Shown piece after piece: positions 26,172 to 34,631 of a stretch of DNA of 46,627 nucleotides. The number at the start of each line of letters is the position of its first letter. Position 1 is the first letter of the stretch. The stretch lies in NCBI GenBank assembly GCA_020852755.1, contig JADZAF010000102.1, forward strand, positions 1-46,627. Reading direction: 5' to 3'. The notes below the pieces were generated by a model. It was not told the DNA's origin, did not search any database, and saw only the letters and a program-made list of their open reading frames with translations. Made by a program: the position numbers and the translations under genes. This DNA comes from Bryobacterales bacterium (GTDB taxonomy: Bacteria > Acidobacteriota > Terriglobia > Bryobacterales > Bryobacteraceae).

Positions 26172-26960
26172 CTAGCGGGGCGGCAGCGGGGCGGCGGCTT
26201 CGGCGCCCAGGCCCGCGTAGGCTTCCTTGATGCGGATTACCTTGCTCCCGTTGAAGGTGACGAACGTGATCTTGCCCGGAGCCTGGCCGTAGATCCAGTC
26301 CTCCAGCTCCATGTCGTCTTTCACTTCCCGGGTCTTTCGAACCGGACGCCCGAGGGCCAGCAGCACCTGCTCTCTGTCCATGCCTTCGACCGCCCGCTTC
26401 TCCTTGATGGCCTTCTGGATCGGCTCGGGCAGGGTCTCGGTATAGAGTTCAGTCGCGCTGCGCCTCTCAAAGTCCAGCACCGGAGCCAGGATCTTCTTCA
26501 CGTCCGCGGCCTTCATGGCCTCCAGCGGCTTGTGGAACAGGATCACGATGCTGGTTCCGCCCGGAGCGTTCGAATTCTGCGTCGAAACCGGGTAGGTGCG
26601 TCCGCTGGTGCCCATGCCCACCTGAATGCGGTCGTACCACTTGCGGCCCCCTTTGAAACCGCCGTTGATTTCGAGCTCGATCTTATCATCGCCGAGTTCG
26701 ACTTTCGAAATCTGCACCAGGTCCCCCACCCGGGCGGCCGGTCCGTGCTCCTGGCCGCGTTCTTCCCACACCTTCTTGTCGTAGGTCCCGGTGCTCTCGA
26801 AAGGAAGGGCCTTCTTGGAGCGAGGCAGGAACTGCTTCACGGTGGCAAATTCGGCCATCAGGCCGCGCACGAGTTCCACGCGTTCCTCGAAGGTGAGCTT
26901 GTCGGCGGCTGCCGGAGCCGCCAGCCCCAGGGTCAAAACGGCAGCGATCCAGGCACGCAT
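26172..26960 (-). CDS. Exported conserved protein with BamE/SmpA-like C-terminal part
   Basis: This 262-residue protein has a signal peptide (MRAWIAAVLTLGLAAPAAA). The N-terminal part is helical (LTFEERVELVRGLMAEFATVKQFLP), and the middle is a beta-rich region with GGFKGGRKWYDRIQV. The last 70 residues (VEGMDREQVLLALGRP, then EDWIYGQAPGKITFVTFNGSKVIRI) resemble the SmpA/BamE fold, in which a MxxxxVxxxLGxP helix precedes W-Y and F-x-x-x-x-V strands. I do not recognise the full family. It lies 1 bp after the CPBP protease stop and 42 bp before the penicillin-binding protein, so an envelope-assembly role is plausible but inferred. Confidence 0.75.
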   Translation of the reverse strand: MRAWIAAVLTLGLAAPAAADKLTFEERVELVRGLMAEFATVKQFLPRSKKALPFESTGTYDKKVWEERGQEHGPAARVGDLVQISKVELGDDKIELEINGGFKGGRKWYDRIQVGMGTSGRTYPVSTQNSNAPGGTSIVILFHKPLEAMKAADVKKILAPVLDFERRSATELYTETLPEPIQKAIKEKRAVEGMDREQVLLALGRPVRKTREVKDDMELEDWIYGQAPGKITFVTFNGSKVIRIKEAYAGLGAEAAAPLPPR

Positions 26961-26961
26961 A

Positions 26962-27825
26962 TCAAACCTCCGCGGGCGCTTCCAACAGCGGGAGCCGCTG
27001 GCGCCGCACCGGCGCCTTCCACAGGTACGCGAACAGAGCGGCCAGCACCAGCGATGTCAGCACGCTCGCCTCGGGCCCGTACTCGCCCCCGCTGAACAGC
27101 GGCCCGGCCGTCCACTCCATCGCGTAATTCGTCACCCTCATTGTAAACCCACTGACATTGACCCCGAAAAGGGGCAGGGTGAAGTTCCAGCCGAAGTGCA
27201 GCCCGATAGGGAGCCAAAGATCACCACTGCGGAGCAGCGCGAAGCCGAACAGCACACCGAATCCCGCGGTGTTGAACAGCGCCAGGGGAGTGGAGTGGGG
27301 ATTGCCGGAATGCAGGGCCGCGAACAGCACCGCCACCGGCACGATGGTCGCCCATTCCCCCAGCACACGCATCAGCACCTGGAAACCATAGCCGCGGAAG
27401 AGCATCTCCTCGCCCATGGAGCCGAACAGCAGTAGTACGGTCACGAACAGGAACGTGCTCCAATCCGCGGAGGCATCCGGTACCGGGCGTACCCGGGCCG
27501 CCCCGACCAGCAGCGGAGGCGCCAGCACCAGGCAGGCCGACCCGATGCCGCCCGCCAGCCCTACCAGCAGGTTCCAGCCGGCCGCCCGGTTCCAGTGGAA
27601 GCCGACGTCGGCCAGGTGCAGGCGCTCCCAGATGCGCATCGCCAGGCCGTTGGAGAGGGCGGCGCCCAGGAATCCGCTCAGGGTGATGCCGGCGAAGAAC
27701 CCTCCCACCCAGGCGAAGACCGGGGTGAGCAGGATGGCCGCCAGGATATAGAAAAAGACGTAGACGCCGATCTTCAGCGCCAGAAGCAGAGGCGAGGTTC
27801 CGGGCTGGCCTGTCTCAGCCGGCAC
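26962..27825 (-). CDS. CPBP-family intramembrane metalloprotease (CAAX/bacteriocin-processing type)
   Basis: The protein has 287 residues and about eight hydrophobic helices. The CPBP (Abi) signatures are E139-E140 with R144 (GEEMLFRGYGF), H172 (LFAALHSGN), and H210 with N214 (IGLHFGWNF). These form the glutamate/histidine site of the Rce1-like proteases. Substrates of bacterial members are mostly unknown. The start ATG lies inside the end of the GHMP kinase gene (11-bp overlap), and the stop is 1 bp before the BamE-like gene, so all three are translated from one message. Confidence 0.88.
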   Translation of the reverse strand: MPAETGQPGTSPLLLALKIGVYVFFYILAAILLTPVFAWVGGFFAGITLSGFLGAALSNGLAMRIWERLHLADVGFHWNRAAGWNLLVGLAGGIGSACLVLAPPLLVGAARVRPVPDASADWSTFLFVTVLLLFGSMGEEMLFRGYGFQVLMRVLGEWATIVPVAVLFAALHSGNPHSTPLALFNTAGFGVLFGFALLRSGDLWLPIGLHFGWNFTLPLFGVNVSGFTMRVTNYAMEWTAGPLFSGGEYGPEASVLTSLVLAALFAYLWKAPVRRQRLPLLEAPAEV

Positions 27826-28822
27826 TCTTGACCTGCACTCCCCGGGGCGCCACGCTCACCGGCAGCACGGTGGCCCCTTCGCGCTCGATCGCCTGGGAGA
27901 CCCTCTCTTTGGCGCCGCGCTCGACCAGGAAGAAGACGCAGCCTCCGCCGCCCGCTCCGCACACCTTGGCGCCGCTGGACCCCGCCTTCCTCGTCACCTG
28001 CACCAGGCGGTCAATCAGGGGAGTCGAGATGCCGGGAACGTTCCGCCGCCGGTGGGCCCACTCCTCGCGCAGCAGGCGGCCGGCCTCGGTCCAGTCGGCC
28101 TTCTCCAAAGCTCCGCGCATGGCCGAGGCGATGGCCGCGATCTGGCCGAAGTTGCGGTGGACCCTCCTGTCACCATCGATATGAGCCTTCATCACCTCCC
28201 AGTTATTGATGCCGGAATTGCGCGGCACTCCGGTGTAGGCCACCACAATCCGCTGGTTGAAATCGTCCAGGTCCACGGCCAGAGCCTTGCGCCGGATCCC
28301 GTCCTCCCGCAGTTCGATCGCGCTGGCCCCGCCGTACATGGCCGGATAGTAGTCCTGGCAGCCGGTCGGAACGCGAATGATCTGGGCCTCGACGTTTTGG
28401 GCGATCTCCCGCAGTTTCTCCAGTTTGTAGCCGGCCCCGGTCAGCCGGTTCAGCGCCGAGGAAACGGCGATGATCAAGGTGGAGGATCCGGCGATGCCGG
28501 CGCCGGCCGGAGCCTCGGAATCGGTGAACAGGTCGATGCCGGTCCGGGGCTCAAAGAACCGCACCAGGCAGGCCAGCAGCGGCAGCTTGTACCTGGGCGC
28601 CGCCTTCAGTTCCTCCAGCGATGCGAAGCTCTCCTCGGCGGCCAGGTCCCGGGACCGCAGGACGATGCGCGAATCGGGCCGTGCCTCCAGCGAGCAACTC
28701 GCATGGCGATCAACCGCGAAGTTCACCGTCACCGAACCGGAGTGGAACAGGTAGAGCGGCCAAATGTCGATCGTGCCCCCGGCGATATCTACGCGGCAGG
28801 GTGCTTTGCTCAATATTTTCAT
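27815..28822 (-). CDS. GHMP-family sugar kinase
   Basis: ATG 28822-28820 gives 335 residues beginning MKILSKAPCRVDIAGGTIDIWP, the usual N-terminal GHMP substrate motif (RxDxxGGxxD). The ATP loop is EAPAGAGIAGSSTLIIA at about 103-119, a variant of PxGxGLGSSA. The C-terminal motif is KVCGAGGGGCVFFLV. The arrangement resembles the heptose-7-phosphate or fucose/galactose kinase branch; the substrate is not settled. It heads the minus-strand block and is divergent from the deformylase gene. No heptose or GDP-sugar gene lies beside it, so a role in surface polysaccharide is only inferred from the adjacent envelope genes. Confidence 0.88.
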   Translation of the reverse strand: MKILSKAPCRVDIAGGTIDIWPLYLFHSGSVTVNFAVDRHASCSLEARPDSRIVLRSRDLAAEESFASLEELKAAPRYKLPLLACLVRFFEPRTGIDLFTDSEAPAGAGIAGSSTLIIAVSSALNRLTGAGYKLEKLREIAQNVEAQIIRVPTGCQDYYPAMYGGASAIELREDGIRRKALAVDLDDFNQRIVVAYTGVPRNSGINNWEVMKAHIDGDRRVHRNFGQIAAIASAMRGALEKADWTEAGRLLREEWAHRRRNVPGISTPLIDRLVQVTRKAGSSGAKVCGAGGGGCVFFLVERGAKERVSQAIEREGATVLPVSVAPRGVQVKSAG

Positions 28823-28833
28823 ATGGTTTCCGC

Positions 28834-28841
28834 TAATATGG
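28834..28841. promoter_or_regulatory. Shared bidirectional -10-like box between GHMP kinase and deformylase genes
   Basis: On the plus strand TAATAT (28834-28839) ends 7 nt before ATG 28847. On the minus strand the same bases read CATATT (28841-28836), ending 13 nt before the kinase ATG at 28822. Only 24 bp separate the two start codons, so one box may serve both genes. Confidence 0.4.
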
Positions 28842-28846
28842 AACCG

Positions 28847-29395
28847 ATGCCCGCCCGCAGAATCCGTCAATTGGGCGACCCGGTCCTGAGACGCGTCTCC
28901 ACCCCGGTCGCTTCCCCCGACGAGGCGCGCCCCGTGCTGCGCGACCTGCGCGCCACTCTCGCCCGGTTCAGGCGTGAACACGGCTTCGGACGTGGAATCA
29001 GCGCCGTTCAGATCGGTGAGCCGAAACGAATAATATACATTGAATTTGAGGGCACCGCTTACTGTCTGCTGAATCCGGAGCTGGAAACGGCCAGCGACCG
29101 GGCCTTCCGCTTGTGGGACGACTGCTTCTCCTTTCCCACCCTGATGGTGTACGTGGAGCGCGCCTGGTCGGTCGTGGTGCGCTACCTGGACCACGAGGGA
29201 ACACCCCGCCGGCTGGAAGCCGAGGGACCGCTGTCGGAGTTGTTGCAGCACGAACTGGACCACCTGGATGGCGTGCTGGCCATTGACCGCGCCATTGGCC
29301 GGGACAGTTTCGCCACTCGCGAAGAGTATCTGCGCCGCCTGGCGCCGCCGGCGCGCCTGCAACTCGCCCGCCGGGCGGCGCATCCAAACAGGTAA
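28847..29395 (+). CDS. Peptide deformylase-like protein
   Basis: ATG 28847 gives 182 residues beginning MPARRIRQLGDPVLRRVS, the typical deformylase N-terminus; in-frame ATGs at 28823 and 28838 exist. Motif 1 is G48-RGISAVQ (usual GxGLAAPQ). Motif 2 is DDCFS with C93 (usual EGCLS). Motif 3 is HELDH at H135-H139. The three metal ligands Cys and two His plus the catalytic Glu136 are present, so it should be active, but motifs 1 and 2 differ from the housekeeping enzyme. It may be a second, specialised deformylase removing formyl groups from N-terminal Met. The stop overlaps the start of the MBL-fold gene by one base (TAATG). Confidence 0.85.
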   Translation: MPARRIRQLGDPVLRRVSTPVASPDEARPVLRDLRATLARFRREHGFGRGISAVQIGEPKRIIYIEFEGTAYCLLNPELETASDRAFRLWDDCFSFPTLMVYVERAWSVVVRYLDHEGTPRRLEAEGPLSELLQHELDHLDGVLAIDRAIGRDSFATREEYLRRLAPPARLQLARRAAHPNR

Positions 29396-30321
29396 TGACC
29401 CGTCGAGCCTGGCTGGGCGCCGGCGCGGGCGCGGCCGGACTGGCAGGCGTCGGAACGGCCCTGTACCGCACCGCCCCGAATTTCTGGCGCCAGTACGTGA
29501 GGGAGATCAACCGTCCCATCGAGCCGCCGCCGCACCGCCCATCCATACGGCAGTGGCCCGACCGGGGGTTGTACGCAGCCTGGCTGGGCCACTCCACCCT
29601 CCTGCTGAAGGTGGATGGCGCCACCATCCTTACCGATCCCGTGCTTTTCGACCGGGTTGGCTTGAGCTTCGGCCCCCTCACCCTGGGACTGAAGCGGCTG
29701 GTGGCTCCGGCGGTCAAAATCAGGAGCCTTCCTCCCATCGACCTCATCCTGCTCTCCCACGCGCACATGGACCACTTCGACGTTCCCTCCCTGCGCGGGC
29801 TCGAGAATAAGGCCACCGCCGTGGTCACCGCGCGCAACACCAGCGACCTGCTGCGTCCGGAACGCTATGGCGGGGTGCGGGAACTGGGCTGGGGCGAGCA
29901 TACCCGGACCGGCCCCTTCTTCATACGCGCCTTCGAGGTGAACCACTGGGGCGCGCGAATGCGCACCGACACATACCGGGGCTACAACGGCTACGTGATC
30001 GAGACGGGCAGGTATCGCGTGCTGTTCGCGGGAGACACCGCGACGACCAGCTTTCGCCCTCTGCGGTCGTCCCGGCCGTTCGATCTGGCGATCATGCCTA
30101 TCGGCGCCTACAATCCGTGGATTCGCTACCACTGCACCCCCGAGCAGGCCTGGGAGATGGGCAACCAGGCGGGCGCCGAGAGGTTCATCCCGGTACATCA
30201 CCAGACGTTTCAGTTGAGCCGGGAGCCGTTTCTGGAGCCGATCGAGCGCCTGCAGGAGGCGGCCGGCCGGAGCCAGGACCGGATTGTGATTGAACGCATC
30301 GGGCAGGAGTTCCGCGCCTGA
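29395..30321 (+). CDS. Exported MBL-fold hydrolase, UlaG/NAPE-PLD-like
   Basis: The 308-residue protein starts with a possible Tat/hydrophobic signal (MTRRAWLGAGAGAAGLAGVG). The core has WLGHSTLLLKVDG at 63-75 and TDPV at 80-83. The metal motif HAHMDHFD lies at 122-129, and downstream ligands appear in NHWGAR, FAGDTA and PVHHQTF. This set matches the phospholipase-D-like/UlaG branch of the metallo-beta-lactamase fold. The substrate may be a lipid or a lactone; this is not determined. It overlaps the deformylase stop by one base and is followed 34 bp later by a TolC-like gene. Confidence 0.87.
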   Translation: MTRRAWLGAGAGAAGLAGVGTALYRTAPNFWRQYVREINRPIEPPPHRPSIRQWPDRGLYAAWLGHSTLLLKVDGATILTDPVLFDRVGLSFGPLTLGLKRLVAPAVKIRSLPPIDLILLSHAHMDHFDVPSLRGLENKATAVVTARNTSDLLRPERYGGVRELGWGEHTRTGPFFIRAFEVNHWGARMRTDTYRGYNGYVIETGRYRVLFAGDTATTSFRPLRSSRPFDLAIMPIGAYNPWIRYHCTPEQAWEMGNQAGAERFIPVHHQTFQLSREPFLEPIERLQEAAGRSQDRIVIERIGQEFRA

Positions 30322-30343
30322 GCCTCCCGCCGCCCGCCCCCGT

Positions 30344-30349
30344 TACAAT
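30344..30349 (+). promoter_or_regulatory. -10-like TACAAT before the TolC-like gene
   Basis: TACAAT ends only 6 nt before ATG 30356, so transcription would begin at the A of ATG. There is no room for a Shine-Dalgarno. Confidence 0.45.
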
Positions 30350-30355
30350 TCGGGT

Positions 30356-31639
30356 ATGCGGATATTTCCGGTACTGCTGCTGCCGGTAGCCCTTTCCGGA
30401 TTGGTGCTGGGAGAAACCCGCACCATGACCCTGACCCAGGCTGCGGAACTTGCACTCCAACAGAACCCGGACCTGACGCTGGCCCGTCTGGACGAGCAGA
30501 AAGCGGCCCAGGCCGTGCGCGAGGCGCGCGACCCCTTCTGGCCCCAGGTGGTGGCGGGCAGCGGGCTGGCCTACACCAACGGCTACCCCATGAGCATCGA
30601 AGGCTCCGGACCCTCCATCTTCCAGGTCAGCGCCCGGCAGTTCGTTTTCAACCGCGCGCAAACGCTCGCCGTCGCCCAAGCCCGCGAGAATGCCCGGGCG
30701 GCAGGCGTGCGAACCGGGGAAGCGCGGGACGACGCGGCCTTTCGCGTAGCGGACCTCTTCCTGACCGCGGAACGGTGCGCACGCGCCAGCCGGGTGGCCC
30801 GGACCCAGGTGGAAAACCTCGAGAAGGTCTTGAATTCCGTGCGCATCCGGGTGTCGGAAGGCCATGAACTGCCGATCGAGGAACGGCGCGCCGAGTTGAA
30901 TCTGGCTCGCGCCCGCCAGAGGGCCGCGGCGCTGGAAGCGGATCAGGAGTTCGCCGAACGGTCCCTGGCCACGGTTCTGGGATTCAGTGCGGAGGACCGG
31001 GTGCGGGCTGCCGAGCAGAACCACGCCTTTCCCCTGCCCGAATCCGAGGAAGCGGCGGTCGATGCCGCCCTATCCTCGAGCAAGGAGTCCCGCCGGCTGG
31101 AATCGGCCATGCAGGTCAAGACGCTGGAGATCCGCCAGCACCGCGCCGCGCGGCTGCCCCGCCTGGACCTGGTCGCGCAGTACGGCATGTTCTCCAAGTT
31201 CAACAATTACGAGGACTTTTTCCGGAAATTCCAGCGAAATAACGGACAGATCGGCGTTTCCATCCAGGTGCCGGTACTTCCCGGACCGGGCATAGGCGCG
31301 CGCGTGGCGCAGGCCGAGGCGGGCCTGGCGCGGCTCCGGGCGGAATTGCAGGCGGCACGCAACCGCATCGAGCTGGATACCCGACGCAGTTACCAGATGG
31401 TTCACCAGTCCGAAATGGCGCGCCAGGTCGCCAGGCTTGACCTGGATCTGGCCCGCGAACAGGTATCCCTGCTGCTGGCCCGCATGGAAGAAGGCCGGGC
31501 GTCATTGCAGCAGGTGGAGGAAGCCCGTTTCTCCGAGAACGAGAAATGGATCGCCTTCTACGAGGCTCAGGCGGCGGCCGACCGGGCTAAGCTCGAACTG
31601 CTGCTGCGCACCGGGACACTGGTGTCCGCACTCCGCTGA
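30356..31639 (+). CDS. TolC-like outer-membrane efflux protein
   Basis: ATG 30356 gives 427 residues with a signal peptide (MRIFPVLLLPVALSGLVLGE). Two OEP repeats are visible. The first starts MTLTQAAELALQQNPDLTLARLDEQ and includes the strand QVVAGSGLAYTN. The second includes RLDLVAQYGMFSKFNNY and VSIQVPVLPGPGIG, followed by long coiled-coil helices (AQAEAGLARLRAELQAARNRIE). It should form a trimeric channel across the outer membrane. No RND pump or membrane-fusion protein gene is adjacent, so its partner lies elsewhere; it precedes the large TPR protein by 265 bp. Confidence 0.9.
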   Translation: MRIFPVLLLPVALSGLVLGETRTMTLTQAAELALQQNPDLTLARLDEQKAAQAVREARDPFWPQVVAGSGLAYTNGYPMSIEGSGPSIFQVSARQFVFNRAQTLAVAQARENARAAGVRTGEARDDAAFRVADLFLTAERCARASRVARTQVENLEKVLNSVRIRVSEGHELPIEERRAELNLARARQRAAALEADQEFAERSLATVLGFSAEDRVRAAEQNHAFPLPESEEAAVDAALSSSKESRRLESAMQVKTLEIRQHRAARLPRLDLVAQYGMFSKFNNYEDFFRKFQRNNGQIGVSIQVPVLPGPGIGARVAQAEAGLARLRAELQAARNRIELDTRRSYQMVHQSEMARQVARLDLDLAREQVSLLLARMEEGRASLQQVEEARFSENEKWIAFYEAQAAADRAKLELLLRTGTLVSALR

Positions 31640-31904
31640 CGGGAGAACGGTGCATATCGCGTGGTTCGCGAGACCCCGGAGGTGGACCGCCGGGGTGCGG
31701 CTCTCCCTCCGGTCGCGGTTCGGCGACGGCGATTCCCGTGTTTCATCCGCTTTATTCGGCCGTCCGGCCATTGCAGGCCCCGCCCGATTTGTGTTGAATT
31801 GGAGTTCGGGTGTTCGGCACCCCGCGCAGCATGTTACGATGCGATGCGCCCCGATACGGCCATCAGCATCCGGCTCTCGAGTCAGGGTCGTCATGAGGAG
31901 TGAT

Positions 31905-34280
31905 ATGAAAACTCGTGTTCTATTGTGTGTGCTGGCCGTTATCTCTCTGTCTTGCAGCCGGGATCCTCAAGTTGTCGCGCGCCGGTACGTGGAGAGCGGG
32001 AACCGCTACTTCAACAACGGCAAGTACAAGGAAGCCTCGTTGATGTACCGGAATGCCATTCAGAAGCTGCCCCGCTACGGCGAGGCCCATTACCGCATGG
32101 GCCTGACAGCGGAAAAGACGGGCGACCCGGCCGGCGCCATCCAGTCGTTCCGCCGGGCCACGGAAGGGGGCAGCGGCTTGAGCGGCCCCATCAGGCTGGA
32201 AGCCCAACTCAAGTTGGGACGCCTGCTCCGGCTCTACGTGCCGACCGACGAGACCCTCCAGTATCTCAAGACGACCTCCGAGGAGATGCTCAAGGCCAAC
32301 CCGAACTCTTTCGAGGGGCACTGGCTTCAGGCCGAGTACGAGGCGGCCGGCCTGCTTTTGTTCGCCAACCGCAACAAGAAGGTTCCCCCGGACGCCGAGC
32401 AGATTCATGCCCGGGTAGTGGACGCCCTGCGGAAAGCCAATGCCGCCCGGCCGTACCAGACGGAACTGGTTGTCAGCCTGGCCCAGGCCCTCACCATCCA
32501 GCAGAAGATCCCGGAAGCCGAACAACTGCTGCGCGACCTGCTCCAGCACGATAAGGAAGCCATCCCGGCCTACGTGCAGCTCAGCGCCATGTATTCGGCC
32601 CAGAAGAAGTTCAACGAGGCCGAGCAGGTCCTGAGCCAGGGCGTGAACCACTATTTCCGTCCCGGGGCTCCGGTGACGAACCGTTCCGCCTACGAACTGC
32701 TTCTGGCACAGGCCGAGGTGTACTGGATGCAACAGCGTACCGCCGACATGGTGAAGCCGCTGGACCGCATCAAGTCCTACGTCAAGGACTACCCGGCGGC
32801 GTACGACCGGGTGGGCAGTTTCTACCTCAGGATCGGCCAACCGGAGAACGCCATCCGGCAGTTCGAAGAGGGAATCAAGGCAGCGCCGCAGCAGAAGGTC
32901 CACTTCCAGAAGCAGATCATTCACATCTACATGCTGCAGCGGAAGGTGGAGGCCGCCGGCCGGGTAGCGGACGAGATCCTGAAGGAGAACCCGAAGGACC
33001 CCGACGCCCGCGGGCTGAAGGCCTCGATGGCGCTCGGCGGGGAGGACGTGGACAGTTCCATCCGGGAACTGCAGGAGGTTGTAAACCAGTCGCAGACCAA
33101 CGCCTTCGCCAAGCACAACCTGGGCCGGGCCTATTTGCTCAAGGGAGACCTGGAGCGGGCGCGGCAGCAGTTCAGCGAAGCAGCCCGGCTCCGTCCCGAT
33201 TTCCTTGGCCCGCAGATCGGGCTGGCCCAGATCCACATCTTGAGACGGGAGTTCGAAGCGGCGGAAACCCTCGCCCAGCAGATTCTGAAGCGCGATCCCC
33301 GCAGTGTTCCGGCCCGTCTGGTTCTCTCCGCCGCCAACATCGGACTCAAGCGGCCGGAGCTGGCCCGTCCGGTCCTCAAGGAGCTTTTGGCCACGAATCC
33401 CAACTCGGCCGACGCCCTGTTCCAGAGCGGCGCGGTCAGCCTCCAGGCCAGGGATTTCAAAGAGGCGGAAGTGGCGTTCCGCAAATCGTACGACGCCAAT
33501 CCGGTCAACCTGCGCGGCTTGCTGGCGCTGGTGGAAACGCAGATGCTGCAGAACCAGATCGACCGGGCCGTGGAGACGCTGAAAGCCGAAATCCAGAAGA
33601 CACCCGACCGCTTCGAACTGCACGGCGCTCTGGGCACCGTGTACACCCGGGGGAAGATGCTGGACCAGGCCGCCGCGGCCTTCAAGACCGCCGCGGAAAA
33701 GGCCGGGGACAACAAGCCCGCCGCCGCCGACATGTACTCCAAAGTCGCGGAAACGGAGCGCGCGAAGGGCAACTGGGCCGCCGCCGTCGCCATGGGGGAG
33801 AAGGCCCGCGAGATGAATCCCTCTGGTTTCCGGGTGCTGGCGTCGCTGGCCTTGATCTACGACGCCGCCGGCCGCAAGCAGGACGCGCGCAGCGTCTATG
33901 ACGCGGCGCTCAAAGCGGACCCGAACAACGTAGTGATACTCAACAACTACGCCTACCTCCTGGCGGAATCGGGGGGCAACCTGGACCAGGCGCTGACCTA
34001 CGCGCAGCGGGCCCGCCAGGCGCGGCCCGACATCGACGAGGTGGCCGACACCCTGGGCTGGATCTACCTGAAGAAGCAACTGACCGAAGACGCCTTGGGC
34101 TTGTTCCAGCAGTTGGTCAGCAAGCAGCCGGCCAATCCGAACTTCCGCTACCACCTGGCCATGGCCCTGGACCAGAAGGGCGATCGCACCGAGGCGCGGA
34201 AGCACTTCGAACTGGCCCTGAAGAACAACCCGAACAAGGATGTGGAAGAGAACATCCGCCGCATCCTGGCCCGCAACTGA
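31905..34280 (+). CDS. Large TPR-repeat protein, probably envelope-anchored (PEP-CTERM PrsT-like)
   Basis: ATG 31905 is preferred because GAGGAG lies at 31895-31900; an in-frame ATG at 31893 overlaps that site. The product has 791 residues and a signal peptide with Cys17 (ISLSC), a weak lipobox. Almost the whole protein is TPRs, about 18, e.g. GNRYFNNGKYKEASLMYRNA, AEQVLSQGVNHY, AIRQFEEGIKAAPQ, AAETLAQQILKRDP and ALGLFQQLVSKQPANPNFRY. It resembles TPR proteins called PrsT near exopolysaccharide/PEP-CTERM loci, but none of those partners is seen. It is likely a scaffold for export or assembly. It is followed by a strong hairpin, so transcription probably ends there. Confidence 0.88.
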   Translation: MKTRVLLCVLAVISLSCSRDPQVVARRYVESGNRYFNNGKYKEASLMYRNAIQKLPRYGEAHYRMGLTAEKTGDPAGAIQSFRRATEGGSGLSGPIRLEAQLKLGRLLRLYVPTDETLQYLKTTSEEMLKANPNSFEGHWLQAEYEAAGLLLFANRNKKVPPDAEQIHARVVDALRKANAARPYQTELVVSLAQALTIQQKIPEAEQLLRDLLQHDKEAIPAYVQLSAMYSAQKKFNEAEQVLSQGVNHYFRPGAPVTNRSAYELLLAQAEVYWMQQRTADMVKPLDRIKSYVKDYPAAYDRVGSFYLRIGQPENAIRQFEEGIKAAPQQKVHFQKQIIHIYMLQRKVEAAGRVADEILKENPKDPDARGLKASMALGGEDVDSSIRELQEVVNQSQTNAFAKHNLGRAYLLKGDLERARQQFSEAARLRPDFLGPQIGLAQIHILRREFEAAETLAQQILKRDPRSVPARLVLSAANIGLKRPELARPVLKELLATNPNSADALFQSGAVSLQARDFKEAEVAFRKSYDANPVNLRGLLALVETQMLQNQIDRAVETLKAEIQKTPDRFELHGALGTVYTRGKMLDQAAAAFKTAAEKAGDNKPAAADMYSKVAETERAKGNWAAAVAMGEKAREMNPSGFRVLASLALIYDAAGRKQDARSVYDAALKADPNNVVILNNYAYLLAESGGNLDQALTYAQRARQARPDIDEVADTLGWIYLKKQLTEDALGLFQQLVSKQPANPNFRYHLAMALDQKGDRTEARKHFELALKNNPNKDVEENIRRILARN

Positions 34281-34292
34281 CCCGGTCTCGGG

Positions 34293-34332
34293 CTACACAA
34301 CCCCCGAACTCCGCGATTCGGGAGTTGTGTAG
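34293..34332 (+). terminator. Long hairpin after the TPR gene, possible terminator
   Basis: Two 16-nt arms, CTACACAACCCCCGAA (34293-34308) and TTCGGGAGTTGTGTAG (34317-34332), pair with one mismatch around an 8-nt loop. It begins 12 nt after the stop codon. There is no T-run, so it is not a classic intrinsic terminator; it could also stabilise the mRNA 3' end or be a dispersed repeat unit. Confidence 0.5.
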
Positions 34333-34631
34333 CGCCTGTCACCGAAACTCACTCCGGCCGTTGTACGGTGTTTCGCGGCGATCGCCGCACAGGAGGAGAC
34401 GCCCGTCTTCCCTACCGGACGGCGCGCAATCGGGAGACCGGCGCCAGTTGCGGTTGTCCCCTTGGCTGAGACCTGAAGCTGATCCAGGCGAGGGACCGTG
34501 CGGAGTCGACCCGGCGCACCGTCCAAGTGCAACGCATGCCGGCCGCGCTCATTCAAAGCGGAACGCTGCCCGCTGAAAGCGGAAAACTCCCGCCGGGAAG
34601 ATTTCAAGATCTTGGCTATATGCAGCTGGGG
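34333..34631. other. Non-coding gap between convergent genes
   Basis: I see no conserved coding signal in this stretch between the hairpin and the end of the dehydratase gene. Open frames exist on both strands but carry no recognisable motifs and no good ribosome sites. It is slightly less regular in codon-position GC than the genes around it. Confidence 0.4.

Noticed and set aside
22974..27095. A 1373-codon open frame on the plus strand, antisense to the penicillin-binding protein region
   Set aside because: It is opposite to four well-supported genes, has no domain and is explained by GC-rich codon bias. The same holds for the long antisense frames at 8751-12032, 1519-3120, 31920-34205 and 39366-40868.
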